Shown: positions 45,420-56,430, counted from the stretch's first letter. The stretch: 64,000 bases of DNA from Roseospira goensis (GCF_014197795.1 NZ_JACIGI010000004.1:124001-188000); one strand, 5' to 3'. The notes: generated by a model not told the origin, from the letters alone. Translations and numbers: made by a program.

Positions 45420-46655
45420 ATGACGACGCGCAGCTTGACATCCCCCCTGAAGATCGCGGGCCCCCTGAAGATCGCGGGCCTCGCCACCGCAACGGCCATC
45501 GCCCTGGGCGCGGCCGCGCACGCCCAGGAGATCAAGATCGGCGCCATCGTGCCGATGACCGGCGACCTCCAGGCGTACGGCGAGACCACGCTGAACGGCA
45601 TCCGCCTGGCGGAGAAGGAGATCAACGCCGCCGGGGGCGACATCTCCGTGGTCGTCGGCGACACCCAGACGGCACCGCAGGCCGGCGTCGACGCCGCGCA
45701 GAAGCTGGTCTCCGTCGAGAAGGTCAGCGGTCTGGTCGGCGCGCTCTCGTCCGGTGTCACCATCCCCATTGCGCAGTCGGTCTCGGCCGTGGTCGGCGTG
45801 CCGCAGATCTCGGGCGCGTCCACCTCCCCCGTCATCACGAACCTGGAGGACAACGACTTCCTGTTCCGCACCGTGCCCTCCGACGCCGGTCAGGGTGTCG
45901 CGCTGGCGCAGGTGACGCAGGAGCGCGGGATTGAGTCCGTGGCCATCATGTACGTCAACAACGACTACGGCAAAGGGCTCGCCGATTCGTTCCAGGCGGC
46001 CTTCGAGGCCCTGGGCGGCACGGTCACCCAGTCGGTCGGCTTCGAGAAGAACCAGGCCTCCTATCGCGGCGAGTTGCAGAACGCCGCCGACGGGGACGCC
46101 GAGCGCCTGGTCCTGATCGCCTATCCGGAAAGCGGCCAGACCATTCTGCGCCAGTCCCTGGAGGGTGGCCTGTTCGACAAGTTCATCTTCACCGACGGCC
46201 TGAAGGCCCCCGAGCTGGTCTCGGCCCTTGGCGCCGAGTACATGAACGGCACCTTCGGCACGACCGCCAAGGCGCTGGAGACCGAGGGCACCAAGCACTT
46301 CCACGAGGCCTGGGTCGCCGAGTACGGCGCCGAGTCCGACAAGCCCTATCACGACACCGCCTATGACGCCGTGCACCTGCTGGCGTTGGCGGCGGTCAAG
46401 GCGGGCGCCACCGATCCGGTTGCCGTGCGCGACGCCCTGCGCGACGTCGCCAATCCGCCCGGTGAGAAGGTCGGCCCGGGCCAGTACGCCAAGGCGCTGG
46501 AGCTGCTGAACGCCGGCACGGACATCGACTACGAGGGCGCGGCCGGCTCCCAGAACTTCGACTCGAACGGCGACGTCGCCGGGACCTTCGAGCTGTGGGA
46601 GATCAAGGACGGCAAGTTCGTCAGCGAACGCGTGTTCGAACCCAAGGCGATGTAG
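45420..46655 (+). CDS. branched-chain amino acid ABC transporter substrate-binding protein (LivK-like)
   Basis: Periplasmic type I binding protein of 411 residues for an importer of branched-chain amino acids or related amides. Signal peptide about 1-35 (cleavage AHA|Q), then IKIGAIVPMTGDLQAYGETTLNGIRLAEKEINAAGG, NNDYGKGLADSFQ and DSNGDVAGTFELWEIKDG near the end: the classic Peripla_BP_6 fold. GGGGAAG lies about 8 bases upstream. No permease or ATPase gene adjoins, so it is an orphan here. Its signal peptide contains an 18-bp duplication. Confidence 0.92.
   Translation: MTTRSLTSPLKIAGPLKIAGLATATAIALGAAAHAQEIKIGAIVPMTGDLQAYGETTLNGIRLAEKEINAAGGDISVVVGDTQTAPQAGVDAAQKLVSVEKVSGLVGALSSGVTIPIAQSVSAVVGVPQISGASTSPVITNLEDNDFLFRTVPSDAGQGVALAQVTQERGIESVAIMYVNNDYGKGLADSFQAAFEALGGTVTQSVGFEKNQASYRGELQNAADGDAERLVLIAYPESGQTILRQSLEGGLFDKFIFTDGLKAPELVSALGAEYMNGTFGTTAKALETEGTKHFHEAWVAEYGAESDKPYHDTAYDAVHLLALAAVKAGATDPVAVRDALRDVANPPGEKVGPGQYAKALELLNAGTDIDYEGAAGSQNFDSNGDVAGTFELWEIKDGKFVSERVFEPKAM
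45444..45479 (+). repeat. 18-bp duplication in a signal peptide
   Basis: cccctgaagatcgcgggc is repeated in tandem and codes for PLKIAG twice in the signal peptide of the LivK-like protein. Confidence 0.85.
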
Positions 46656-46666
46656 ACCGTAGTGGT

Positions 46667-46705
46667 TGGCACGGCCGGCGCCAGTGGACCGCGCCGACCG
46701 TGCCA
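46667..46705. other. strong hairpin between convergent genes
   Basis: Arms tggcacggccggcgc and gcgccgaccgtgcca (15 bp, one mismatch) with a 9-base loop lie just after the LivK-like stop and before the EamA stop. There is no T-run, so it may be a weak two-way terminator. Confidence 0.6.
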
Positions 46706-46732
46706 GTCCCCTGCGTGTCGACCGGTCGGCGT

Positions 46733-47716
46733 CTATTCCGAGGAGTCCACCGCCCCGGGACAGCGGCCGGCGGGGTTGCCCTCGGTGTCGGGCGCGTCGG
46801 TCTCCGCCGGGTCCGCTGCCCGCTCCGGGGCTTGTCCGCTCAGCGCCAGCCCCACGGCCAGCGCCGCCACGGCCAACCCGAACAGACCCTCGGGCGTCAG
46901 AGTCTCGCCAAACGCGAACCAGGCCATGACCATGGTGACGGGCGGTGACAGATAGGTGAGGCTTGCGACCCGCGAGGCGGGCATGCGCCGCAGCAGCATG
47001 AACATGACCGCATAGGCCGCCAGCGACACGACCAGCGCGAGCCAGACGACGGCGAAGATGAACTGGCCGTTCCAGTCCGCCGCCAGCCCCTCCAGCCCCA
47101 CCGCGAGCGGGCCGAGCACGACCACAGACGCCAGGCCGTGCAGGAACGTCACGAACAGGATCGGCGGCCTTTCTTCCCCGTCGACGGTCGCGCCGCGGTC
47201 GAGCAGCGAGGCCACCGTGATGGCCAGCACGGCCAGGAACGGCAACAGGTGCGCGGCCACCGACCCGCCCAGGCTGATCCCGTCTCCGATCACGATCGCC
47301 ACCGCGACCAAACCGAGGACAAGCCCCACCCATTCGCGCCGACTGACCTGCTCCCCGGTCATCCGGGCCGACAGGCTCCCGGTCAGCAGGGGCTGCAACG
47401 CGGTGATGAAGGCGGCCAGACCGGCCGACAGCCCCAATTCGATGGAGCCCAGGACGGGCGCAAGCCACCCGGCATGCGCCAGGGCGCCCACGACGGCGTG
47501 ACGCGCCAGATCGCGCTTCGCGAGCCGGAACCACCGCCACTGCCCCGCCAGCGTGACCAGGGCGGCCAGGACGACGACCACGACCACGTAGCGCCAGAAC
47601 AGGATGGTGAAGGTTCCGGCGTGGTCCAGGCCATACTTGGCCCCGACGAACCCCGAACTCCACAGGATAACGAACAGCGCGCCGAGCGCGGGCAACGCCG
47701 GAATCCGTGCCGTCAC
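46733..47716 (-). CDS. EamA/DMT-family transporter
   Basis: A 327-residue inner-membrane transporter with ten hydrophobic segments in two EamA repeats (LFVILWSSGFVGAKYGLDHAG and later VVWLALVVSLAAYAVMFMLLRRM). It belongs to the drug/metabolite exporter superfamily; the substrate is not known. GTG at 47716 has an excellent AAGGAGG site about 6 bases upstream. The C-terminal tail is charged (RAADPAETDAPDTEGNPAG). It is convergent with the LivK-type gene. Confidence 0.9.
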   Translation of the reverse strand: MTARIPALPALGALFVILWSSGFVGAKYGLDHAGTFTILFWRYVVVVVVLAALVTLAGQWRWFRLAKRDLARHAVVGALAHAGWLAPVLGSIELGLSAGLAAFITALQPLLTGSLSARMTGEQVSRREWVGLVLGLVAVAIVIGDGISLGGSVAAHLLPFLAVLAITVASLLDRGATVDGEERPPILFVTFLHGLASVVVLGPLAVGLEGLAADWNGQFIFAVVWLALVVSLAAYAVMFMLLRRMPASRVASLTYLSPPVTMVMAWFAFGETLTPEGLFGLAVAALAVGLALSGQAPERAADPAETDAPDTEGNPAGRCPGAVDSSE

Positions 47717-47970
47717 TGCACCCCTCCTTGACCCAGTCTCCTCCGGAGAACAGCCGGACCGGCCGCCACGTTCCATGGCCATGTGCTCGGGCGCGCCGAG
47801 GGCTGGGCCGCCGGCGCGCGCCCGGCCCGTGCCCGGCCTCTGGATCGGAGCCCGAAGGCGTGCGGCGTCACCGCCCTCACCTGGGCGGCGACAGCGGCGG
47901 CGACAAGGGCGGCGACAAGGGCGGCAACAGGGCCGGGCACGAGGCCCCACAGGGATAGCCCACAGGAAAG

Positions 47971-48002
47971 CGGCGCGTCGGGTCTCCCCGGCGCGCCGTT
48001 TT
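47971..48002 (+). terminator. hairpin with T-tract
   Basis: Arms cggcgcgtcgg and ccggcgcgccg (one G-U pair in RNA) followed by TTTTC on the plus strand; on the minus strand the tail is CTTTCC. No plus-strand gene ends before it, so it may serve the minus-strand hppA transcript less efficiently or an undetected small RNA. Confidence 0.55.
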
Positions 48003-48088
48003 CATTGGTCGGATACACGGGTGGGAACGGCCGGGCGGCGGCTCCCCAAAGGACAGGCGCCCCACCCGATCCGGTCCTCGTCCTGGCC

Positions 48089-48120
48089 GGCCTTGATCCT
48101 GACTCGTCAGGATCAAGGCC
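48089..48120. repeat. perfect 14-bp palindrome
   Basis: ggccttgatcctga, a 4-base loop (ctcg), then tcaggatcaaggcc. It is perfect, lies 80 bases after the hppA stop, and could stabilise the 3' end of the hppA message. Confidence 0.75.
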
Positions 48121-48200
48121 ATGATCGGCTTCGCCGCGCCGGCTCGTCTTCTGGTCAAGCTGGCATCGCAGAGCGATGCCAGAGGCGCGCCGGCCGGTCC

Positions 48201-50333
<2,133 letters not shown>

Positions 50334-50561
50334 CCTTCGCTAGAGCATTTGACCGTCCGTCCGGGTATCGAATCGCGTCTGCGACTCACCCCGTCCGCGT
50401 CGGGTCGAGCCCCGTATCCCCTTGGACCCCCGGTGTTTGCCGGTTGTTGCGTCCTTATCGCGGCATGGGAGCCTGCCAGAAGACCCGGGTCCAGGCAACG
50501 CAAGACCGGCATATCCGCACAGGTTTTAGGGATTTCCGGTCGCACCGCCGCGGGACCGGCG

Positions 50562-51056
50562 TCAGCGGGCGTAGGCCCCGTCGATGAGCACGTCGTGCAC
50601 CTTGTCCGAGCCGACCACCGCGGCGCTGAGCGCGTTCAGCACGGCCTTGACGGACACCAGGTCGAGTCGCCCGGTGCGGTCGCGGATGTCGGGCAGTTCC
50701 GTGAGCAGACCGGTCAGGAAGGCGTCCGTCAGGCGCGGTATGGCCCGGGTCACGTCGGCGCGGGCCTCGGGATCCACATGCAGACGCAGGCTGAGCAGCA
50801 GATGGGTGCGCGACACTCCGTCCGCGATCACCGGAACCGCGAGCTGGGGCAGCCGCATGAAGACGGGCTCGGGGCCATAGTCCGGCGGCGGCGGCGCGGC
50901 GACCGCCGCCTCGTCCGGCTCGGCCGGCAGGCCCAGCAGGCTGGCCAGCATCGGCCGCACACCCAGCACGTCGGGCACGACGCCCATGGCGGTCAGGCCG
51001 CCGGCTCCGGCGACCAGCAAAAGGAGCAGCACAACAAGGACCAGAAGCCGTTTCAT
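50562..51056 (-). CDS. FliL-like membrane protein
   Basis: A 164-residue protein with an N-terminal membrane helix (about 4-25) and a C-terminal FliL-type domain (EPVFMRLPQLAVPVIADGVSRTHLLLSLRLHVDPEARADV, then VLIDGAYAR). It is the counterpart of the product of 151-708. No other flagellar gene is near; it lies 48 bases after thiL, so it is likely co-transcribed with it. The role is unknown, perhaps a membrane scaffold as for FliL. Confidence 0.8.
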   Translation of the reverse strand: MKRLLVLVVLLLLLVAGAGGLTAMGVVPDVLGVRPMLASLLGLPAEPDEAAVAAPPPPDYGPEPVFMRLPQLAVPVIADGVSRTHLLLSLRLHVDPEARADVTRAIPRLTDAFLTGLLTELPDIRDRTGRLDLVSVKAVLNALSAAVVGSDKVHDVLIDGAYAR

Positions 51057-51104
51057 TGCCTTCGCTCTCTCATGGGGGACAGGCAGCGGCCGCGCCTCCC
51101 GCCG

Positions 51105-52091
51105 TCACCAGCGATGGCGCCACCCCGCCTCGGCCAGCGTCAAGGGCGCGCCGTCCGCGGCCCGGACCGTCACCCCGGCTCCCGGTCGCAGGCCGCCGAT
51201 CCGCGCCACCGCGACCCCCACTCCGGCGGCGGCCGCGCGCACGGCGTCGTCCCGATCCGGCGGCGCCGTGAACAGGAGCTGGTAGTCATCACCCCCGGTC
51301 AGGACGGACGTCATCAGGGCAGGGTCTTGCGCCAGGGCGGTCCCCACGGCGTCCGACAGTGGCACACGCGCGGCCTCCACCTCGGCCGCGACGCCGCTGG
51401 CCGTGCACAGGTGACCCAGGTCCGCGACCAGCCCGTCGGACACATCCAGGGCCGCCGTCGCCACCCCACGCAGGGCCACCCCCAGCGCCACCGGCGGGTC
51501 GGGCAGCCAGTACCGTTCCCGCAGCGCTGCCGCCGCCGCCGGTTCCGGCAGGGTCAGCGCCCCATCCAGGACCCGGAGGCCGAGGGCCGCATCGCCCAGG
51601 GTGCCGGAGACCCACACCGCGTCGCCGGCCCGACCGCCGGCGCGCGCCAGATGCTGGCCGGGCGGCACGGCACCCAGGATCGCGACCGTGAAGGTCGCCG
51701 GCCCCAGGGTCGCCACCGTATCGCCGCCCAGCAGGGCGACGCCATAGCGGGTCAGGTCGTGGTCGAGGCCGGCGGTGAACTGGTCCATCCAGGCGTCGTC
51801 CTCGGCCGCGGAGAGTGCCGACGACAGCAGCACCCCGAGCGGCGCCGCCCCCATCGCGGCCATGTCGGACACGTTGACCCGCAGCGCCTTTCGGGCCACC
51901 CGGTCGGGCGCATCGTCGGTCCGGAAATGGACACCGGACACCAGGGTGTCCATGCTCACCACCAGGTTCTGGCCTTCCGGCGGCGGCGCCAGCACCGCAG
52001 CATCGTCGGTCAGCCCCAGGGCGCCCGGATGGCGCCGCGCGAGCGGGGCGTACAGGGCTGAGATCAGTTCGAATTCGCCGCGCCGTGGCAT
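51105..52091 (-). CDS. thiL: thiamine-monophosphate kinase
   Basis: Final step of thiamine diphosphate synthesis, ATP-dependent. The 328-residue protein belongs to the AIRS/PurM fold, with GEFELISAL at the start, GLTDDAAVL (Asp motif for Mg-ATP), DTLVSGVHFR and KALRVNVSDMAAMGAAPLG. It follows nusB by 51 bases, the usual alphaproteobacterial order, and is likely in the same operon. Confidence 0.96.
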   Translation of the reverse strand: MPRRGEFELISALYAPLARRHPGALGLTDDAAVLAPPPEGQNLVVSMDTLVSGVHFRTDDAPDRVARKALRVNVSDMAAMGAAPLGVLLSSALSAAEDDAWMDQFTAGLDHDLTRYGVALLGGDTVATLGPATFTVAILGAVPPGQHLARAGGRAGDAVWVSGTLGDAALGLRVLDGALTLPEPAAAAALRERYWLPDPPVALGVALRGVATAALDVSDGLVADLGHLCTASGVAAEVEAARVPLSDAVGTALAQDPALMTSVLTGGDDYQLLFTAPPDRDDAVRAAAAGVGVAVARIGGLRPGAGVTVRAADGAPLTLAEAGWRHRW

Positions 52092-52142
52092 GCCTATCCC
52101 AGTCCTACCCCAGTCTGTGTCCGCTGGGCCAACGCGTGCGGA

Positions 52143-52652
52143 TCATCGGGCCGCGAAGGCGTCGGGGTGTACCTCGCGTGCGATCCGGTCGAGCACGGCA
52201 TTGACCAGTTTGACCTCCGGCCCGTCGTAGAACGCCCCGGCCAGGTCGACGTACTCCGTGATGGTCACGCGGGGCGGAATGTCCGCCATTTCGGTCAGCT
52301 CGTAGACCGCCACCCGCAGGATGGCCCGCAGCAGGGTCTCCAGGCGGCCCCGGCTCCACTCCCCGGACAGGCAGGCGTCGATGGTCTCGTCGAGCCTGTC
52401 CATGTTGGCGGCCGCGCCGCGCCCGAGCTGGGTCAGGACCAGGGTGTCCGCGGGCGCCAGGGGGGTGGCCTCCTCGCGCGGCTCGAACAGCCCGTCGGGG
52501 TCGGGCACGTCGGCCAGCGCCTCGCCGCCCAGACGGCCCTCCAGAATCTCGCGCAGGACATCGCCGATCGTCGCGCCGCCGACGGCGACGGCGTAGAGGG
52601 CCTGGACGGCGGCCAACCGGGCGGCACTGCGACGCCGGGCACGGGTGCTCAT
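52143..52652 (-). CDS. nusB: transcription antitermination factor NusB
   Basis: RNA-binding helical protein of 169 residues that joins NusE (S10) at boxA during rRNA antitermination. The N-terminal RRRSAARLAAVQALYAVAVGG and the C-terminal ILRVAVYELTEMADIPPRVTITEYVDLAGAFYDGPEVKLVNAVLDRIAREV are characteristic. A long inverted repeat lies in its leader (52692-52740). ribH is upstream on the same strand with repeats between. Confidence 0.95.
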   Translation of the reverse strand: MSTRARRRSAARLAAVQALYAVAVGGATIGDVLREILEGRLGGEALADVPDPDGLFEPREEATPLAPADTLVLTQLGRGAAANMDRLDETIDACLSGEWSRGRLETLLRAILRVAVYELTEMADIPPRVTITEYVDLAGAFYDGPEVKLVNAVLDRIAREVHPDAFAAR

Positions 52653-52691
52653 CGCTTCGTGTGGTCCTTGCTTGCGGGCCGGAAGGCTCCG

Positions 52692-52740
52692 TGTGCAGCG
52701 CGACCTTCAAGGCACTCTCCCTTGAAAGGGTCGCTGCACA
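52692..52740. repeat. palindrome in the nusB leader
   Basis: Arms tgtgcagcgcgaccttcaagg and ccttgaaagggtcgctgcaca pair at 17 of 21 positions around a 7-base loop, 40-88 bases before the nusB start. It could fold in the leader RNA. Confidence 0.7.
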
Positions 52741-52816
52741 AAACATTGTTTTTGTAGTGCACTTTCGATCCGGACAAAAGAAGACGGACTGCACCTTTTG
52801 TCGGGGTCCGTGCCCT

Positions 52817-52878
52817 AGGGCAGATCGTGATCAATCTGACTCACGCCGTGTGTCGGATTGATCACGTGACTCTGCCCT
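52817..52878. repeat. 62-bp palindrome (gggcag type)
   Basis: Left arm agggcagatcgtgatcaatc and right arm gattgatcacgtgactctgccct. The inner gatcaatc/gattgatc bases are close to those of the palindrome at 10615. It lies in the ribH-nusB gap, 13 bases from the next palindrome. Confidence 0.85.
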
Positions 52879-52891
52879 GACTCAAGGAGTA

Positions 52892-52953
52892 AGGGCGGAT
52901 CGACCCATGGCATTGGAACCCGGGCGCGGGTCCAATGCCGTGCGATGCGCCCT
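52892..52953. repeat. 62-bp palindrome sharing the ribH stop
   Basis: Left arm agggcggatcgacccatgg with cattggaaccc, right arm gggtccaatgccgtgcgatgcgccct. Its right end falls inside the ribH stop codon (TAG, read on the minus strand at 52952-52954). It is nearly the same as the palindrome at 60430-60491, including length. Confidence 0.88.
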
Positions 52954-53413
52954 AGAGCCCCATCTCGCGCTTGACCTCGATCATGCGCAGGCACGACCGG
53001 GCCGCCTTGCCGCCCAGGTCCTTACCCTCGGGCCGGGAACGCTCCAACGCCAGCTCCCGCGTCGGGCAGGTCAGGATGCCGTTCCCCAGGGCCAGGGAGT
53101 AGTCCAGGACCATGCGGCTGACACCGCTCATCGCCTCATGGCAGACATGCTCATAGTGATCGGTCTCGCCCTTGATGGCGCAGCCCAGCACCACGTAGCC
53201 CGCGTAGCGATGATCGACGGCCCGCAACTCCATGGTCCGCACCGCATAGCGGATGACGGCCGGAATCTCCAGGATGCCGGGGACGATGATGCGCTTGTAG
53301 CCGGCTCCGTGCGCGGTCAATGCCTGCACGCAGCCGCGCACCAGATTGTCGGCGATGTCCTCGTAGAACCGCGCCTCGACGATCAGGATCCGGGCGCCCT
53401 CGGCCATGCTCAT
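52952..53413 (-). CDS. ribH: 6,7-dimethyl-8-ribityllumazine synthase
   Basis: Penultimate step of riboflavin synthesis; a 153-residue subunit that forms shells. The family motif GCAIKGETDHYEHV contains the conserved His; VPGILEIPAVI is the substrate loop. It overlaps the ribBA stop by four bases (ATGA), so it is coupled to that gene. Its TAG stop lies in a palindrome. Confidence 0.96.
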   Translation of the reverse strand: MSMAEGARILIVEARFYEDIADNLVRGCVQALTAHGAGYKRIIVPGILEIPAVIRYAVRTMELRAVDHRYAGYVVLGCAIKGETDHYEHVCHEAMSGVSRMVLDYSLALGNGILTCPTRELALERSRPEGKDLGGKAARSCLRMIEVKREMGL

Positions 53414-54561
53414 CCGCCCTCCGCGCTGGCAATGGGTCTTTGCTCAACCACGCGCAGGCCGTAGCCGTCAAGGGCGATGATGTGGCGGTGGGTGTTGGAC
53501 AGCAGGATCATGTCCCGCACGCCCAGGTCCAGGAGAATGTGGGCACCGACGCCGTAATCCACCAGCCGGCCCTCGTCGCCCTTGCCCTCCAGGCGGGCGC
53601 GCACGCGGCTCGACAGCGCCGTCGGGTGGGGCTCGCGAATCAGCACGATCACCCCCTGACCGTGGGCGCCGATGGTCTCCATGGCCTCGTGGAGGATCTC
53701 GCCCTTGCCGCTGGTGGCGTCGTGCAACAGGTCGTCCAGGACGTTGAGCGCATGCATCCGAACCATGATCGGTTCGTCGGGCGCGAGGCGGCCCTTCACC
53801 AACGCGATATGCTCGCCGTAGGAGACGGTGTTGACGTAGACCACCATGCGCCAGTCGCCGCCGTACTGCGAATGGAATTCGGTCTCGATCTCGCGGCGCA
53901 CGATGCGTTCGGTGCGGCGGCGGTGGGCGATCAGGTCGGCGATGGTGCCGACCTTGAGGCCGTGATGCTGGGCGAAGGCGACCAGATCCGGCATGCGGGC
54001 CATCGAGCCGTCGTCGTTCATGATCTCGCAGATCACGCCGGCGGGGATCAGGCCGGCGAGCCGGGCCACGTCCACGGCCGCCTCGGTGTGCCCGGCGCGC
54101 ACCAGCACGCCGCCCTCGCGCGCCATCAGCGGGAACACATGGCCAGGGGTCGCGATATCGTCCTTGCCCTTCGACGGGTCGATCGCCACCGCGATGGTAT
54201 GGGCCCGATCGGAGGCCGAGATTCCGGTGGTGACCCCCTCCTTGGCCTCGATGGAGTAGGTGAAGGCGGTGCCGTGACGGCTGCTGTTCTGCTGCGGCAT
54301 CAGCGGCAGGCCGAGCGCCCGGCAGCGTTCGCCCTCCAGCGCCAGGCAGATCAGGCCGCGGCCGTACTTGGCCATGAAATTGATGGCGTCCGGCGTCGCC
54401 ATCTGCGCCGGGATGACCAGGTCGCCTTCGTTCTCGCGGTCCTCGTCGTCGACCAGAATGAACATGCGGCCGTTGCGGGCATCCTCCAGGATGTCCTCCG
54501 GCGCAGCCAGAAAGTCGCGGAAGTTCACATGCCGTGCCTCGACGCCGTCGCTGGTGTCCAC
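53410..54561 (-). CDS. ribB: RibBA with active DHBP synthase and degenerate GTP cyclohydrolase II half
   Basis: A 383-residue riboflavin protein. The N-terminal 3,4-dihydroxy-2-butanone-4-phosphate synthase domain (about 12-210) is complete: [49 protein letters not shown] and [14 protein letters not shown]. The C-terminal RibA-like half (about 215-380) keeps the fold segments HIALVKG and [26 protein letters not shown] but lacks the three zinc cysteines of GTP cyclohydrolase II, so it is probably inactive, as known for several alphaproteobacteria. The real RibA must be encoded elsewhere. Confidence 0.93.
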   Translation of the reverse strand: MDTSDGVEARHVNFRDFLAAPEDILEDARNGRMFILVDDEDRENEGDLVIPAQMATPDAINFMAKYGRGLICLALEGERCRALGLPLMPQQNSSRHGTAFTYSIEAKEGVTTGISASDRAHTIAVAIDPSKGKDDIATPGHVFPLMAREGGVLVRAGHTEAAVDVARLAGLIPAGVICEIMNDDGSMARMPDLVAFAQHHGLKVGTIADLIAHRRRTERIVRREIETEFHSQYGGDWRMVVYVNTVSYGEHIALVKGRLAPDEPIMVRMHALNVLDDLLHDATSGKGEILHEAMETIGAHGQGVIVLIREPHPTALSSRVRARLEGKGDEGRLVDYGVGAHILLDLGVRDMILLSNTHRHIIALDGYGLRVVEQRPIASAEGG

Positions 54562-54566
54562 GCCTT

Positions 54567-55157
54567 CTACTCCCGCGTTTCCAGCAGGCGCGCGACGTAC
54601 CGCGCCAGCATGTCGATTTCCAGATTCACCCGATCGCCGGGCGCCAGCGTCCCGAAGGTCGTCACCGCCGCCGTGTGCGGGATGATGTTGACGCCGAAGC
54701 GGCGGTCATCGACCTCGTTGACCGTCAGCGAGACGCCGTCCAGCGCCACCGAGCCCTTGCCCGCGATGAAGCCCTTGTACGCCTCGGGCACCTCGAACGT
54801 GAAGCGGTGCGACTCGCCGTCCGGGCGCCGCTCGACCAGCGTCGCCAGGCCGTCCACGTGGCCGGAGACGATGTGCCCGCCCAGCTCGGCGCCGAGTGCC
54901 AGGGCGCGTTCCAGGTTGACCGGCGTGCCCTCGACCCAGCCGCCCAGGGTGGTCTTCGACAACGTTTCCCCCGACGCCTGGACCGCGAACCAGTCCGCCC
55001 CGGTCTCGACCACGGTCAGGCAGCAGCCGTTGCAGGCGATGGACGCTCCGAGGTCGATGGAAGCGGTGTCGTAGCCGGTGGCGATCTCAAAACGGGTCTC
55101 GCCGGACCGGTCGATGCGTCGCACGCGCCCCAGGTCGGTGATGATGCCGGTGAACAT
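54567..55157 (-). CDS. ribE: riboflavin synthase alpha subunit
   Basis: Last step of riboflavin synthesis, dismutating two lumazine molecules. The 196-residue protein has the start MFTGIITDLGRVR and two tandem lumazine-binding repeats (SIACNGCCLTVVETGADWFAVQASGETLSKT, then SVALDGVSLTVNEVDDRRFGVNIIPHTAAVTTFG). It lies between ribD (66 bases upstream) and ribBA (5 bases downstream), so the rib genes form one operon. Confidence 0.96.
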   Translation of the reverse strand: MFTGIITDLGRVRRIDRSGETRFEIATGYDTASIDLGASIACNGCCLTVVETGADWFAVQASGETLSKTTLGGWVEGTPVNLERALALGAELGGHIVSGHVDGLATLVERRPDGESHRFTFEVPEAYKGFIAGKGSVALDGVSLTVNEVDDRRFGVNIIPHTAAVTTFGTLAPGDRVNLEIDMLARYVARLLETRE

Positions 55158-55223
55158 GGAAAGCGGGTCCTTGCGCCTGTGGGCCTGACGGCCCGATGTC
55201 CCGCCACCGCGGCGGGGCCCTGG

Positions 55224-56411
55224 TCAGGTGGACTCGAGACGGCTCCGGATCATCCGCATCATCAGATCGTCGCCCGCGGCCGCCGCGTCCAGGCGCGCAA
55301 AATTGGCGCAATCGGCCAGCCGGTCAACCCCGAAGCCCGCCACCGCCGGCCGGCCGTCGTCGCCCAGGACCCGCGGTGCGGCGAACCACTCCAGCCGATC
55401 CACCCGGTCCGCCGCCAGCAGCGCGCCGATCAGGTGGCCACCGCCCTCGACCAGCAGACGGGTGAGGCCCGCCGCGCCCAGAGCTTCCAGGGCCGCCGCC
55501 GGCTCGACTCGCCCGTCGCGATCCGCCGCGACGGGCAGCACGCGCACACCCTGCGACTCCAGAACGCTCCGCCGCCGCCGGACCGCCCCGTCGTCCGTCT
55601 CCGCCGCCGCGCACACAACCCAGGTGGGCCGCACCGCCGCGCTGGTGGCCAGGCGCGCGTCCGGCGGCAGCCGCAGGCGGCTGTCGAACACCACCCGCAC
55701 GGGCGAGCGGTCCTCCAGACCGGGCAGCCGGCAGTCCAGCATCGGGTCATCGGCCAGCACCGTCCCCAGACCGACGGCGATGGCATCGTGGTCGGCGCGC
55801 AGCCGATGGCCGTGCGTTCGCGCCACCGGCCCGGTGATCCAGCGGCTCTCGCCGCTCGCCGTGGCGATGCGACCGTCGAGCGTCGCCGCCACCTTCACCG
55901 TCACCAGCGGGCGGCCCCGCTCCACCCGGTCCAGAAACCCGGCGTTGATCTCCGCCGCCGCCGTCGCCCCCAGGCCCGTCTCCACCCGTACGCCGGCATC
56001 CCGCAGGCGCGCCAGCCCGCGCCCGGCCACGCGCGGATCCGGATCCGTCAGCGCCGCCACGACCCGGGCCACCCCGGCCGCGACCAGCGCATCGGCACAC
56101 GGCGGAGTCCGGCCGTGATGCGAACAGGGCTCCAGGGTGACGTAGGCGGTGGCGCCGCGCGCCCGATCGCCGGCGCGGCGCAGCGCCTCGGTCTCCGCAT
56201 GCGGCCGACCGCCGGGCTGGGTCCAGCCGCGCCCGACGACGCAGCCGTCGCGGACCAGGACGCACCCAACCGCCGGGTTCGGCCACACCCGCCCCAGGCC
56301 GCGCCGCGCCAGCACCAGGGCGGCGGCCATGTGGTCGCGGTCGTCCGGGCCGAACGTCGCCGCCTCGACCTCGACCGAACCCGCCTGGACCGAAAAGGAC
56401 GGACCCGCCAT
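55224..56411 (-). CDS. ribD: bifunctional pyrimidine deaminase/reductase
   Basis: Second and third steps of riboflavin synthesis. The N-terminal deaminase domain (about 20-165) has the zinc motifs HAETEAL and PCSHHGRTPPC; the C-terminal reductase (about 170-390) has VKVAATLDGRIATASGESRWITG, then GLGTVLADDPMLDCR and VEGGGHLIGALLAADRVDRLEWF. 395 residues, typical. nrdR is 19 bases upstream, and ribE follows. Confidence 0.96.
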   Translation of the reverse strand: MAGPSFSVQAGSVEVEAATFGPDDRDHMAAALVLARRGLGRVWPNPAVGCVLVRDGCVVGRGWTQPGGRPHAETEALRRAGDRARGATAYVTLEPCSHHGRTPPCADALVAAGVARVVAALTDPDPRVAGRGLARLRDAGVRVETGLGATAAAEINAGFLDRVERGRPLVTVKVAATLDGRIATASGESRWITGPVARTHGHRLRADHDAIAVGLGTVLADDPMLDCRLPGLEDRSPVRVVFDSRLRLPPDARLATSAAVRPTWVVCAAAETDDGAVRRRRSVLESQGVRVLPVAADRDGRVEPAAALEALGAAGLTRLLVEGGGHLIGALLAADRVDRLEWFAAPRVLGDDGRPAVAGFGVDRLADCANFARLDAAAAGDDLMMRMIRSRLEST

Positions 56412-56430
56412 GACGCCGCCGATCCCCGCG

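Larger units (their letters stand above)
47717..48200. other. intergenic region rich in hairpins and tandem repeats
   Basis: No gene is supported here. It holds a 12-bp tandem repeat (ggcggcgacaag, four variant copies, about 47883-47930), a hairpin followed by TTTT on the plus strand (47971-48002), a perfect 14-bp palindrome (48089-48120) and a 9-bp hairpin ctggcatcg/cgatgccag (about 48159-48181). The last three lie downstream of hppA. Confidence 0.6.

Noticed and set aside
46667-46705. Rho-independent terminator after the LivK-like gene
   Set aside because: A strong stem is present but no T-run follows on either strand, so only a hairpin is annotated.
47707-47958. Plus-strand frame rich in GGDKGGD repeats
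   Set aside because: It arises from the 12-bp tandem repeat, overlaps the EamA ribosome site and has no credible start or homology.
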